The notes: a model not told the origin generated them from the sequence alone. A DNA stretch of 64,000 bases from Swaminathania salitolerans (GCF_007988945.1 NZ_BJVC01000002.1:496001-560000), one strand, 5' to 3'. Counted from the first letter of the stretch, positions 27,750 to 37,453 are shown. A program made the numbers and translations.

Positions 27750-28643
27750 ATGAAACGCAATGCCGCTCCGTTCCTCGCCATCCTCCTCCTCGGGGTCTCG
27801 TCTCTCCCGGCTCGCGGGGAAACCGTACCGGCCGCCTGCCTCGCCTCGGAATCGGCGCAACGCACCCTGAACAGGGCTGCCTTCGCCGCGACCGGCTACA
27901 AGGCCACACTCGTCGGCACGGCCACGCATCTTCAGGTGGGAACCGTGTCGGTCAGGGACAGAAACGGCACTCTGACCCTTCCGTCCCTGCGGGACGCCAA
28001 CACCCTGGTCTCTCTCGGCCTGCTCTCGATGGTCCATGGATCGACCCCGGCCCCGTGCCGTGCGGTCGAGACCGGCCCGTCCATGAAAGCCCTGCGCGAT
28101 GCCCTTCACAAAGGCGCCGTGGCGGAACTGACCTGGTCGTCGATCGGGATAGATGACGGATCGGCGCGCTACAAAGCCGATCGGCTGGTCGTAACCCTGC
28201 GCGCTGGCCCCACCCCCGGCACGGTTGCGATTGCGGCCGATACGTCCGGCCTCACGGCGCCGGGCGGTTCCGCTCTGCCCGGTCGTGTGAGCACGCGGCT
28301 CATCGTGCCCGAACGGAGCCTTTCCACCCCTACGCCCGGGCCCGGGGAAATCACGATCTCCCGCCTCGACGCCTTCTGGACGAAAGGCAGCCTGAGCGGC
28401 AAGGGAGCCGTCACGCCCGGGCACGATATCGCGACCACGCGGGGCACGCTGAATGTCACGATCACCGATCTGAGCGATCTTCTCGCCACGATCAAACCCT
28501 ATGTCCCTGCGGGAACGACGACCGCTCTTTCCGTCGCCCAGTTCATGGGGCACCGGGACGGCAATCGCGTCGCCTGGGATTTCGCGCTCGAAAACGGGCA
28601 GCTCAAGGTCAATTCCTTCCCGATCCCGCTATCGATCAACTGA
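27750..28643 (+). CDS. Secreted protein of unknown function
   Basis: About 297 residues from the ATG at 27750, which opens a clear signal peptide (MKRNAAPFLAILLLGVSSLP, then ARG). The mature protein is beta-rich with Thr/Ser/Pro-rich turns and two cysteines. The C-terminal part (FALENGQLKVNSFPIPL) recalls DUF2125/AsmA-like periplasmic proteins, but the match is weak. An in-frame start at 27714 would add 12 residues before the signal peptide and is less likely. It is divergent from the decarboxylase and converges on mfd. Confidence 0.75.
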   Translation: MKRNAAPFLAILLLGVSSLPARGETVPAACLASESAQRTLNRAAFAATGYKATLVGTATHLQVGTVSVRDRNGTLTLPSLRDANTLVSLGLLSMVHGSTPAPCRAVETGPSMKALRDALHKGAVAELTWSSIGIDDGSARYKADRLVVTLRAGPTPGTVAIAADTSGLTAPGGSALPGRVSTRLIVPERSLSTPTPGPGEITISRLDAFWTKGSLSGKGAVTPGHDIATTRGTLNVTITDLSDLLATIKPYVPAGTTTALSVAQFMGHRDGNRVAWDFALENGQLKVNSFPIPLSIN

Positions 28644-28722
28644 GCGCGGGAAGACGGCGCACAAGCGACACGCATGATCGCGTTTCGTGATGTGCGCCGG
28701 GACGGGAGGCGCGACGAACGCC

Positions 28723-31700
28723 TCAGGCTTCGGCCTTGTCGGCGAGTTTCCTGAGCGCCGTCATGACCTTGCGGGCCATCGAGATACGCTGGGCATTCGT
28801 CATCTCGCGCTGGACGGCGAGTTTGTGATCGGGGCGCAGCTTGATCCCCTGATCCTTGTGTCGCTCGACCCATTTCAGCAACCCCATGGGATTGCGGAAC
28901 TTCCGGTTGCGGAACTGGATGACCATCCCCTTGGGGCCAGCCTCGAGCCTGTCCACCCCGGCCGCGCTGCACAGGCGCTTGATCACCACCACGTCGAGCA
29001 GGTTTTCCACTTCCTGAGGCAGCGTGCCGAAGCGGTCGACGAGTTCGGCACGCATGGCCTCCAGCTCGGCTTCGTTCTCGAGCCCTGCAATGCGTCTGTA
29101 CAAGCCCAGACGCACCGGAAGATCGCGGACATAGGTTTCGGGAATCAGAACGGGGAGACCGAGGATGATGTTCGGGGTCCAGTCCTTGTCCTCCTGTCGC
29201 TTCTGATCCTTCTGCAGACGCATCGTGGTCACGGCGTCCTCGAGCATCTGCTGATAGAGCTCGATTCCGACTTCCTTTATATGGCCCGATTGTTCGTCGC
29301 CCAGCAGATTTCCCGCCCCGCGCAGATCGAGATCGTGGGACGCCAGCGTGAAGCCCGCTCCCAGCGTATCGAGCGTCTGCATGATCTCGAGCCGTTTCTC
29401 GGAAGCCGGAGAGAGACGATGACTCTGCGGCCAGGTGAGATAGGCATAGCCGCGCTGCTTGCCGCGGCCCACCCGGCCACGCAGCTGATAGAGCTGCCCG
29501 AGGCCGAACATGTCGGCCCGATGGATGATCAGCGTATTGACCGCCGGCATGTCGAGGCCGCTCTCGACGATATTGGTGGAGAGGAGAATGTCGTACCGGC
29601 CGTCGGAAAACTCGGTCATGACCCGCTCGAGTTCCGACGGGGTGAGACGGCCATGTGCCTGCACCGTGCGGGCATCGGGCACGATGTCGCGCAACCGCTC
29701 CGCCATGCGATCCATATCCTCGATACGCGGGACCACACAGAAGACCTGCCCGCCCCGAAAGCGCTCGCGCTGGATCGCCTCGCGGATCATCACGCTGTCG
29801 AACGGCGTGATGAAGGTGCGCACCGCGAGCCGGTCCGTAGGGGGAGTCGCAATCAGGCTCATTTCCCGCACGCCGGTCAGGGAGAGCTGCAAGGTACGCG
29901 GCAGAGGCGTTGCAGACAGCGTAAGGACATGCACATCCTCGCGCAGCGTCTTGAGACGCTCCTTGTGCCCCACGCCGAAATGCTGCTCCTCATCGATGAT
30001 GAGCAGTCCCAGATTGGCGAAGCCGACCGATTTGGCGATCAGCGCATGGGTCCCGACGACGACGTCGATCGTCCCCTCTTCCAGCCCGCGTCGCGTCTCG
30101 GCCGCCTCCTTGGCCGTCACAAGGCGTGAAAGCTGCGCGATCCGGACCGGAAACCCTTCGAACCGCGTGGAGAAGCTGCGGAAATGCTGTCGCGCGAGGA
30201 GAGTCGTCGGCACCACCACAGCGACCTGAACGCCGGAAAGCGCGGCCACGAAAGCGGCGCGCAACGCTACCTCCGTCTTGCCGAAGCCGACATCGCCGCA
30301 GACGAGGCGATCCATGGGCCGTCCGCAGGTGAGATCCTCGAGCACATCGGCAATGGCGCGTGACTGATCGTCGGTCTCGACGAAGGGAAAACGGGCGCAG
30401 AATTCGTCCCACATCCCTTCAGCGGGCATCAGCGCAGGGGCTTCCTTCATCGCGCGGCTTGCCGCCGTGCGGATGAGCTCACCCGCCATGTCGCGGATCC
30501 GCTCCTTCATCCTGGCCTTGCGCACCTGCCAGGCCTGACCGCCGAGCTTGTCGAGCGCAACACCCCCCTGCTCGGAGCCGAAACGGCTCAGAAGCTCGAT
30601 ATTCTCCACAGGCAGGAAGAGCTTCTGCGCGCCGTCATAGAGCAGACGCAGACAATCATGCGGTGCCACGCCGTCGCTGACGGTTTCGAGCCCCTCGTAA
30701 CGCCCGATTCCGTAATCGGCATGCACGACCAGATCGCCTTCGGCGATTTCGGAGGCCTCCGTGATGAACTGCTCGGCCCGGCGTCTGCGCCGCGGCGGAC
30801 GGGCGATCCGTTCGCCCAGGAGATCCTGCTCCGAGACGAACGCCAGACGCTCGGCCACAAATCCCCGCTCCAGCCCGAGCAGGATCAGCCCGACCACCCC
30901 GGGCGCGAGCCCCGCCGCCGAAGCCCAGCTGTCATGCAGCTCGACCTCGAAGCGATGCTCTCGAAGAAGCGCTGCGATTCGCTCGCGCGATCCTTTCGTC
31001 CAGGCCGTGACGTAACAGCGCCGCCCCGACCTGGCCCAGGCGGAAAGCTGCTCGGCAAACGCGGTGAAGGCCCCTTCCCGCGTGCCGTCCTTGCCCCTGA
31101 CGAAAAGCGGGCCGGGCCGCCCGCCTGCGTCGATCCCCTGCGCCAGATCCGCCTTGGCAAAGGGATTGAGCATGACGCAGGGAACGCGCGTCAGCATCGC
31201 GTCCCACCCCGTCCGGTTGAGGTAGAGAAGATGAGACGGCAGGGCACGATAGATGGCCTCGCCCTCGCGCGCGGGGGCCTTTCTCGCCTCGTAGTGATCG
31301 CCGATCATCTCGAGACGCGCCTTGAGAATGTCCGGAACCTGATGATCCATGCTCACGGAGGCGTCGGGCACATAATCGACGAGCGTCTCCATCTCCTCAT
31401 GGAAGAGCGGGATATAATGCTCGAGCCCGGGAAAGCGGCGCCCGTCCGATACGTTCTGATAGAGAACGTCCGAGGCCGAGGACGGACCGAAGAGATCGCG
31501 CCACGCCGAGCGGAAGCGACTGATCGCCTCGGGAGAAAGCGCGTATTCCGACACCGGACGCAGTTCGAAAGCGGGAAGCGCTTCGGTGGAGCGCTGGCTC
31601 GCGACATCGAAGCGGCGGATATTATCCACATCGTCCCCGAAGAGATCGAGACGAACGGGCTCGTTCTCGCCAGCGGGAAAGAGATCGAAAATGCCGCCGC

Positions 31701-32178
31701 GTGTTGCGAACTCCCCGGCCTCCATGACCGTATCGGTGCGGGTATAGCCGCTCGCGACCAGCAACTCGATCAGCATCGCCTGATCGAGGGATTCTCCCTT
31801 GCGGATGGACAGCGACTGGTTTTGGAAGGCGGACCGGGGCGGCACGCGCTGGACGAGTGCATGGACGGTGGTCAGGACGATATACCGGCCCCGCTTTCCG
31901 CTCTCGAGCAAACGGGTCAGGGTCGCCGCGCGCTCGGCGGTGATGGCCGGATTGGGGGAAACGCGGTCGTAAGGCAGACAGTCCCAGGCAGGAAAGCGCA
32001 GGATCGTCACCTCGGGCTCGACATAGGACAGCATGTCGGCAAGGGCAGCCACCGCGGCATCGTCACGCGCGACATGGATGAGCGCGCCTTCGTGCTCTCC
32101 CAGACGGCGGCGAAGAAGAAACGCGGTATAAGCTTCCGGCACACCCCAGATGATGGGCCAATTCACGGTATCGGTCAT
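28723..32178 (-). CDS. mfd: Transcription-repair coupling factor
   Basis: Mfd (1151 residues) removes stalled RNA polymerase and recruits UvrA to the damaged strand. Domains in order are the UvrB-like N-terminal region, the RNA-polymerase-interacting CarD-like domain (EGDLVVHADYGIGRYEGLE), the translocase with Walker A GDVGFGKTE near residue 630 and DEEQHFGVGHKERLK, the SF2 motif VI region QLRGRVGRGKQRGYAYL and the C-terminal TRCF domain. The length matches the family. The ATG overlaps the stop of a possible 23-codon leader frame. It is divergent from recG, another SF2 repair helicase. Confidence 0.97.
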   Translation of the reverse strand: MTDTVNWPIIWGVPEAYTAFLLRRRLGEHEGALIHVARDDAAVAALADMLSYVEPEVTILRFPAWDCLPYDRVSPNPAITAERAATLTRLLESGKRGRYIVLTTVHALVQRVPPRSAFQNQSLSIRKGESLDQAMLIELLVASGYTRTDTVMEAGEFATRGGIFDLFPAGENEPVRLDLFGDDVDNIRRFDVASQRSTEALPAFELRPVSEYALSPEAISRFRSAWRDLFGPSSASDVLYQNVSDGRRFPGLEHYIPLFHEEMETLVDYVPDASVSMDHQVPDILKARLEMIGDHYEARKAPAREGEAIYRALPSHLLYLNRTGWDAMLTRVPCVMLNPFAKADLAQGIDAGGRPGPLFVRGKDGTREGAFTAFAEQLSAWARSGRRCYVTAWTKGSRERIAALLREHRFEVELHDSWASAAGLAPGVVGLILLGLERGFVAERLAFVSEQDLLGERIARPPRRRRRAEQFITEASEIAEGDLVVHADYGIGRYEGLETVSDGVAPHDCLRLLYDGAQKLFLPVENIELLSRFGSEQGGVALDKLGGQAWQVRKARMKERIRDMAGELIRTAASRAMKEAPALMPAEGMWDEFCARFPFVETDDQSRAIADVLEDLTCGRPMDRLVCGDVGFGKTEVALRAAFVAALSGVQVAVVVPTTLLARQHFRSFSTRFEGFPVRIAQLSRLVTAKEAAETRRGLEEGTIDVVVGTHALIAKSVGFANLGLLIIDEEQHFGVGHKERLKTLREDVHVLTLSATPLPRTLQLSLTGVREMSLIATPPTDRLAVRTFITPFDSVMIREAIQRERFRGGQVFCVVPRIEDMDRMAERLRDIVPDARTVQAHGRLTPSELERVMTEFSDGRYDILLSTNIVESGLDMPAVNTLIIHRADMFGLGQLYQLRGRVGRGKQRGYAYLTWPQSHRLSPASEKRLEIMQTLDTLGAGFTLASHDLDLRGAGNLLGDEQSGHIKEVGIELYQQMLEDAVTTMRLQKDQKRQEDKDWTPNIILGLPVLIPETYVRDLPVRLGLYRRIAGLENEAELEAMRAELVDRFGTLPQEVENLLDVVVIKRLCSAAGVDRLEAGPKGMVIQFRNRKFRNPMGLLKWVERHKDQGIKLRPDHKLAVQREMTNAQRISMARKVMTALRKLADKAEA

Positions 32179-32246
32179 TCAGAAATCCGGAGCACGCGCG
32201 CCATGTCGCAGTCAGACTGCCAGGCAATGGTTTCGTTTTGTTCCAT
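32175..32246 (-). CDS. Possible 23-residue leader ORF upstream of mfd
   Basis: A short frame starts ATG at 32246 (MEQNETIAWQSDCDMARVL...) and ends in a TGA that overlaps the mfd ATG as ATGA. An AGGA sits about 12 bases before its start, whereas the mfd ATG itself has no good ribosome-binding site. This layout suggests translational coupling, but such a small frame could be chance and no homologue is known to me. Confidence 0.3.
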   Translation of the reverse strand: MEQNETIAWQSDCDMARVLRISE

Positions 32247-32321
32247 GACGGTTTCGTCCTATAGCGTGAGGCTTTCCCGCTGTCAGCCCATCAATCCCTC
32301 AAGGATGAGCCTCAAGCCCTC

Positions 32322-34529
32322 GTGAAACACCCCACCCTCCCCGATTCCATACAGGCGCTCCCCCCGGAAACGGAACCGGAAACGATCGCCATGCGGAGCC
32401 TGACGCCCGTGACGGCGCCGATCGCGAGCCTTCCCGGAATCGGCCCCCGTTATGCCGGTCTGCTCAGAAAAGTGGCGAACGGCCCGCGTATCATCGATCT
32501 GCTTTTCGTCCTTCCTTCGGCCCATATCGATCGCAGCGCGGTGCTGAGCCTGAGAGAGGCACGGGCGCGCCTGGACCCGGGCGCCATTCTGACGACCCGC
32601 GTCCGTGTCTCCGCCATCCTTCATCCGACCCGGCCGAGACACCCCTTTCGCATCCGCGCATCCGACGACACGGATGACGTCGAGCTGCTCTTCTTCCATC
32701 AGGCGTTCCTCCGGGGCATCGCCGTCGGGGACGTTCTGGCGGTATCGGGCAAATTCGAGCGCTACGGTTCGACGCTCACCATGCCGCATCCGGATTATCT
32801 CGTCTCCTGGGCACGTCGGGGGACGATACCGAAGATCGATCCCGTATGGCCGCTCACTGCCGGGCTGTTCCCGTCCGTCATGCGACGCGCAATGCACAAG
32901 GCACTCGACCGGCTCTCCTCCCCACCGGAATGGATCGCCCCTTCCCTGCTCCGGCGCAGGTCATGGCCCTCTTTCGGCGACGCTCTCGAATGCCTGCACA
33001 GACCGGCATCCCGAGAGGGAGAGGGCGAGGGCGAGAAAAAGGAAGAGACAAGCCGGGAGACCTGGTCCCGCCGGATCTACAAGGCGCGCGAACGTCTCGC
33101 TTTCGACGAATGTCTGGCAGACCAGATATCGCTCGCGCGCGGTCGGCGTCATGCCCGCTCGCGCCCCGGGCGCAGTCTCTCGGGTGACGGCACCCTCAGG
33201 GAAGAAGCTCTCGCGCGTTTCGGACATCGGCTCACCGGCGCCCAGAAACGGGCGATCGCAGAAATCGACGCCGATCTTGCCGCTCCCACCCCCATGATGC
33301 GCCTGCTCCAGGGCGATGTCGGCGCAGGCAAGACCCTCGTCGCCCTGCTGGCCATGCTGCGCGCGGTGGAAAGCGGCGCCCAGGCGGCGATGATGGCGCC
33401 GACCGAGATCCTCGCAAGCCAGCATTTCGCGACCGTGGCGCGTCTGGCACCCGTGCCTTGCGTCTATCTCTCCGGCAGCGTGAAGGGCAAGGCACGCAAA
33501 CAGGCACTGGCCGCAATCGCCGGGGGGGAGGCGAAGCTGGTGATCGGCACCCATGCCCTCTTCCAGGAAAAGGTCGCCTTTCACGATCTCGCCCTGGCGG
33601 TCATCGACGAGCAGCATCGCTTCGGTGTGCGGCAGCGCGCGATGCTGGGAGCCAAAGGCGAGCGGACCGACATTCTGGTCATGACCGCAACCCCCATTCC
33701 CCGCACGTTGCTCCTGACCCAGTGGGGGGACCTTTCGGTGAGCCGGCTCGACGAAAAGCCACCCGGTCGCAAACCCGTCCGGACTTCCCTGCATCCGCTT
33801 TCCGGTCTCGACACTGTTCTCGATGGCATCCGGCGCGTGATCCGCTCCGGCGCACAGGTTTTCTGGGTCTGTCCGCTGATCGAGGAGAGCGAAACGCTCG
33901 ATATCGCAGCCGCGGAAGCGCGCCGGGCCGCGCTTGCAGAGCGTTTCCCCTGTGCGATCGGCCTTGCCCATGGTCGTCAGGATATCGCCGAGCGTGAGCG
34001 ACAGATCGATGGCTTCAGATCCGGGGCGACACAACTTCTCGTTGCAACGACGGTCATCGAAGTAGGTGTGGATATTCCCAATGCGTCGGTCATGGTCATC
34101 GAACATGCGGAACGCTTCGGGCTGGCGCAGCTCCACCAGCTGCGCGGGCGGGTCGGGCGCGGCGCAGCTGCCTCCTATTGTCTCCTGCTCTATGACGACA
34201 CGATCGGCATGGCCGGAAAGGAACGACTGACCCTGCTTCGTGAAACGGAAGACGGTTTCGTCATAGCCGATCGCGATTTCCGCCTGCGTGGCGGAGGCGA
34301 TCTGACCGGTAACCGCCAGTCCGGTCATCCCGGGCTGAGGCTCGGAGAAGGGATCGATCTCATGCCGCTCGTGGACGAAGCCCATCGGGAAGCGGAACGC
34401 ACGGGCAGTGAAAAGAGCGCGAGTGAAGCCGATTCAGCGCCCGATTCCCGCATAAAACGCATCGCCGACGAATCGCTTCTGATACTGTTCGATCGCAACG
34501 ATATGACGCGTTTGACTCATGCAGGATAG
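32322..34529 (+). CDS. recG: ATP-dependent DNA helicase RecG
   Basis: RecG remodels stalled forks and Holliday junctions. The 735-residue protein has the N-terminal wedge domain (DDVELLFFHQAFLRGIAVGD), Walker A GDVGAGKTLVALLAM near residue 330, the DEQH box VIDEQHRFGVRQRAML and motif VI QLRGRVGRG, then NRQSGHPGLRLG at the end. The start is GTG at 32322, or an ATG at 32391. A Glu/Gly/Lys low-complexity insert at about residues 230-246 interrupts the region between the wedge and the helicase core. Confidence 0.95.
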   Translation: MKHPTLPDSIQALPPETEPETIAMRSLTPVTAPIASLPGIGPRYAGLLRKVANGPRIIDLLFVLPSAHIDRSAVLSLREARARLDPGAILTTRVRVSAILHPTRPRHPFRIRASDDTDDVELLFFHQAFLRGIAVGDVLAVSGKFERYGSTLTMPHPDYLVSWARRGTIPKIDPVWPLTAGLFPSVMRRAMHKALDRLSSPPEWIAPSLLRRRSWPSFGDALECLHRPASREGEGEGEKKEETSRETWSRRIYKARERLAFDECLADQISLARGRRHARSRPGRSLSGDGTLREEALARFGHRLTGAQKRAIAEIDADLAAPTPMMRLLQGDVGAGKTLVALLAMLRAVESGAQAAMMAPTEILASQHFATVARLAPVPCVYLSGSVKGKARKQALAAIAGGEAKLVIGTHALFQEKVAFHDLALAVIDEQHRFGVRQRAMLGAKGERTDILVMTATPIPRTLLLTQWGDLSVSRLDEKPPGRKPVRTSLHPLSGLDTVLDGIRRVIRSGAQVFWVCPLIEESETLDIAAAEARRAALAERFPCAIGLAHGRQDIAERERQIDGFRSGATQLLVATTVIEVGVDIPNASVMVIEHAERFGLAQLHQLRGRVGRGAAASYCLLLYDDTIGMAGKERLTLLRETEDGFVIADRDFRLRGGGDLTGNRQSGHPGLRLGEGIDLMPLVDEAHREAERTGSEKSASEADSAPDSRIKRIADESLLILFDRNDMTRLTHAG

Positions 34530-34583
34530 AAAAGTCATTCTTTTCAATCACTCCAATTATTTAATCCTTTGAAATAAACCATG

Positions 34584-34604
34584 TTATGGGTTAATAACCC
34601 GTAA
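34584..34604. promoter_or_regulatory. Interrupted palindrome upstream of the EAL gene
   Basis: The core GGGTTA-A-TAACCC is extended by TTA/TAA on its outer sides, giving a 21-bp near-perfect palindrome. It lies in an AT-rich patch between recG and the EAL-domain gene, about 68 bp before the chosen ATG. It looks like an operator for a dimeric regulator; the regulator is unknown. Confidence 0.35.
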
Positions 34605-34671
34605 TTTGTAATGCTTGCTCATTCAAAGATTGTCTTTCATAAGCGGGAGCTCCCCCTTTATGAGAGGCGTC

Positions 34672-36273
34672 ATGTCAGCGAGTACCGTGCTTCAGCCACA
34701 GACAGCGATCGTCGAGATTGCACGCAGGTTACTGAATGCAACCGCGATCTGCATTTGTGGTTTCGACGCCGAGGACGAACTCGTCGAGCTCGCAAACCAG
34801 AATATGGGCATCGCGGATATCACCGTCGACTGCATCAAATCCGTCATAGCCGGATCGGACGATCTCTATCTCGATCGGACGCCGACCGGATACGATCTCG
34901 GTCTCGCTCTGGATCGCGACCTGACCCTTCTGGCCCGCATTCCGCTTTCGGTAAGCGAAAGCACCATCCGGGAGCTGGCACCGAGTCTTCTCGTATGCGC
35001 CCGGAGCCTTCTCGGCAAACAGGGGTATCAGACACGCCGCCCCGACCTTCCCGATCGCGGGCAATGCGGCGCCCATATCCAGCATCTCATCGGGACGGCA
35101 CCGACCGAAACCCGCAAATCGACCTTCTCCGTGATCGAGATCGATCTCGACCATCTGAACGCGCTGAATCTGCGTCACGGCTGGGAAACCTCGAACCTGG
35201 TGATCGACGCCGCGATCAGGCGTGTCCAGGCCATGATCCCGCCCCGCGGATTCCTGGCCTATGCCGGGGGAGGAAACCTCCTCGTGGTGTCTCCTCCCGC
35301 CACGTCGCTCGTCACCACGCGCAGTCTCATCGCTGCGATACGGACGGCCCTGACGCGACCGACGCCCATTCACGGACATGTCGTTCATCCGGCCTTCTCC
35401 ATCGGATGGGCGTTCTATCCCGAGGATGGCGACGATTCGGCAGCGCTTCTCCAGGCCGCGGATGCTGCCATGGCCGATGTCCGGCGCCATGGCGGCGCGC
35501 ATGAGCGACGCGCGACCACAACCAGCATTGCCGCCCTGATCGGCACTTCGGGTCTGGAGCGCGATCTCGCCAAGGCTCCGGAGCGTCAGGAATTCAGCCT
35601 CAACTGGATGCCCATCATCGCACCGGGAACGCAAACGGTCGTGGCACTCGAGGCGCTTCTGCGCTGGGAACGTCCGGAAAGCGGACAGGTCCCCCCCGAA
35701 ATCTTCATCCGCTGTGCCGAAGAAGCGGGGCTGATCGAGACGATCGATCTCTGGAGCCTGCGCGCCGCCTGCACCGCCGCATCGGGCTGGAGCCATCCGC
35801 TCAGGGTCTGCGTCAATATCTCGCCGACCTGGCTGGCCAAACGCAATCTCGCGGTCACGGTGGAAGCCCTGCTCGGGGAAACGGGACTCGCACCGGAGCG
35901 TCTGCAGATCGAGCTTTCGGAAAAACGCTCTTTCGGCCCGCGCGACCTCGCCTATCAGGAATTGTCGCGTCTGCGCGCCCTCGGGGTGCATGTCGCGCTG
36001 GACGATTTCGGCGCGGGCTATTCCTCTCTCGAGCGTCTCGCGAATTTCCCGGTCGATCAGATCAAGTTCGACCGCTCTTTCATGATGCGGCTCAATGACG
36101 ACCGACGGGTCAACGAGGTCATGGGACAGACGATCCAGATGGCCCGCCGTCTCGGCATTTCCTGCTGTGCAAAGGGTGTCGAGACCGAGCGGCAGATGGC
36201 CTTTCTCGATTCCCATGGCTGTGAGGAAGTACAGGGCTATCTGCTCGGCATACCGACGCCCGATTATCTCTAG
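34672..36273 (+). CDS. Degenerate GGDEF-EAL protein, probable c-di-GMP phosphodiesterase
   Basis: A 533-residue cytoplasmic signalling protein. An N-terminal region of about 145 residues, possibly sensory, is followed by a GGDEF-fold domain whose signature is replaced by GGGNL (about 199-203), so cyclase activity is unlikely. The C-terminal EAL domain keeps EAL (327-329), NIS, DDFGAGYSS (Asp444-Asp445), the KFDRSF lysine and AKGVETE, so c-di-GMP hydrolysis is likely. No membrane segment is evident. The start could also be an ATG at 34660; the ribosome-binding region there contains the palindrome GGGAGCTCCC. Confidence 0.88.
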   Translation: MSASTVLQPQTAIVEIARRLLNATAICICGFDAEDELVELANQNMGIADITVDCIKSVIAGSDDLYLDRTPTGYDLGLALDRDLTLLARIPLSVSESTIRELAPSLLVCARSLLGKQGYQTRRPDLPDRGQCGAHIQHLIGTAPTETRKSTFSVIEIDLDHLNALNLRHGWETSNLVIDAAIRRVQAMIPPRGFLAYAGGGNLLVVSPPATSLVTTRSLIAAIRTALTRPTPIHGHVVHPAFSIGWAFYPEDGDDSAALLQAADAAMADVRRHGGAHERRATTTSIAALIGTSGLERDLAKAPERQEFSLNWMPIIAPGTQTVVALEALLRWERPESGQVPPEIFIRCAEEAGLIETIDLWSLRAACTAASGWSHPLRVCVNISPTWLAKRNLAVTVEALLGETGLAPERLQIELSEKRSFGPRDLAYQELSRLRALGVHVALDDFGAGYSSLERLANFPVDQIKFDRSFMMRLNDDRRVNEVMGQTIQMARRLGISCCAKGVETERQMAFLDSHGCEEVQGYLLGIPTPDYL

Positions 36274-36383
36274 GCCAGCGCGCGCCCCTATCCGGCGACC
36301 CGCTGGAAGCGGGACAGCCTGGCACCGGGCTTACCCGATGCCTGGTCAGCCCCTGACGCTTCCGCTTTCCGGGGCGGGGAGCG

Positions 36384-36411
36384 CCCGTTCACGCCATGAC
36401 GCATGAACGGG
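36384..36411. terminator. Hairpin between convergent EAL gene and lpxR-like gene
   Basis: An 8-bp perfect stem CCCGTTCA/TGAACGGG with a 12-nt loop lies just after the end of the minus-strand gene and after the plus-strand EAL gene. There is no T-run; it is called from structure and position only. Confidence 0.4.
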
Positions 36412-36418
36412 ATTGTGT

Positions 36419-37453
36419 TCAGAACTTCACCGAGAGTTTCAGCGAGCCGTAATTGAACAGACCGGCCTTGGCCGTGTTGAACTGGGCTGTCTGCCAGTTC
36501 TGGCTGTAGGAGAGACGGACACCGTGCCACATCACCGCAACGCCGGCATGGATGGAGCCGACATCCCAGGTCTTGCTGACATGGGGTGAGTTGTTGCGGA
36601 AGGCGTTGCCCTGAAGCGTCGCATCATAGGCAACCGCCTGCCCCTCCACACCGCCATAGACATACCAGGCGACAGGCCGGGTCGCCGCGAACGCGTCCGT
36701 GCCATCGAGCCCCGGCCCGATCGTCGCATTGCCGAAATCGCTGTCGAGCCCCTGGCCGATCCTGAACGTCCCGGCGACATCGGCATAGGTCCGGTAATCG
36801 CCCGCCGCCCCGGAGACGGCAGGCAACACGTCGGCGCTGATCCCGTAGAGATGAGCGACCGGCAGACGCCAGATCCGCCCGGCCTGGATCTGGAAGATCG
36901 GCTGGTTCTGGAGCTGCGTTCTCCAGCCGCGATTCTTCGTGTCACCGATCGCGCCGTGGAAGCCGTTCTGGAGCTGCTCGCCCAGACCCGCCGGTCCCAT
37001 CACGCCGAACTGGATTCCCGCGACGCTGCGCGACAGATCGGTATCGTTGATGAAATTGACGGTCCCCAGCAACAGACTCGAATAGGGACGATCGCCCGAA
37101 GGCGGACGATCCATCTGGGTCGCTCTCGGTGTGAAGATCAGTTGCTGCACGCCGAGACTCACCCTCTGCATCCCCTCGCCCAGAAGAAAGCGGTTCAGAT
37201 CGGCGAAGGGTTTGGGAAGGTTATCGGTACCGGACGTCCAGTTGAACCGCAGGCCCGAGGTATAATACTGGTCGGAGGTGCCTTTGAGAGTCGAGACGGC
37301 GTCGTTCTCGCCCTGAAGGGTCCAGGTCCCGTAAGGGTCCTGCTTCGGCGTCGCATGCGCCACACCCAGACCAGCGAGCGCCGCACCGACAACCGGAAGC
37401 GAACATCTTTTGAAATGTCTGGCGCCCTGCCAGCGCGACTTAGTACGGCGCAA
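36419..37453 (-). CDS. LpxR-like (DUF2219) outer-membrane lipid A deacylase
   Basis: A 344-residue protein with a basic N-terminus and signal peptide (CSLPVVGAALAGLGVAHA), then the DUF2219/LpxR pattern: GENDAVSTLKGTSDQYYTSG, containing the family Asn-Asp and the D-YYT-G motif, and repeated amphipathic beta strands ending in Phe, as in outer-membrane barrels. LpxR removes the 3'-acyloxyacyl group of lipid A. Activity here is inferred from family membership; several DUF2219 proteins are uncharacterised. The start appears to be TTG at 37453. Confidence 0.8.
   Translation of the reverse strand: MRRTKSRWQGARHFKRCSLPVVGAALAGLGVAHATPKQDPYGTWTLQGENDAVSTLKGTSDQYYTSGLRFNWTSGTDNLPKPFADLNRFLLGEGMQRVSLGVQQLIFTPRATQMDRPPSGDRPYSSLLLGTVNFINDTDLSRSVAGIQFGVMGPAGLGEQLQNGFHGAIGDTKNRGWRTQLQNQPIFQIQAGRIWRLPVAHLYGISADVLPAVSGAAGDYRTYADVAGTFRIGQGLDSDFGNATIGPGLDGTDAFAATRPVAWYVYGGVEGQAVAYDATLQGNAFRNNSPHVSKTWDVGSIHAGVAVMWHGVRLSYSQNWQTAQFNTAKAGLFNYGSLKLSVKF

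Noticed and set aside
30658-32325. 555-codon open frame antisense to mfd
   Set aside because: Entirely inside mfd on the other strand, with no domain or ribosome-binding site.
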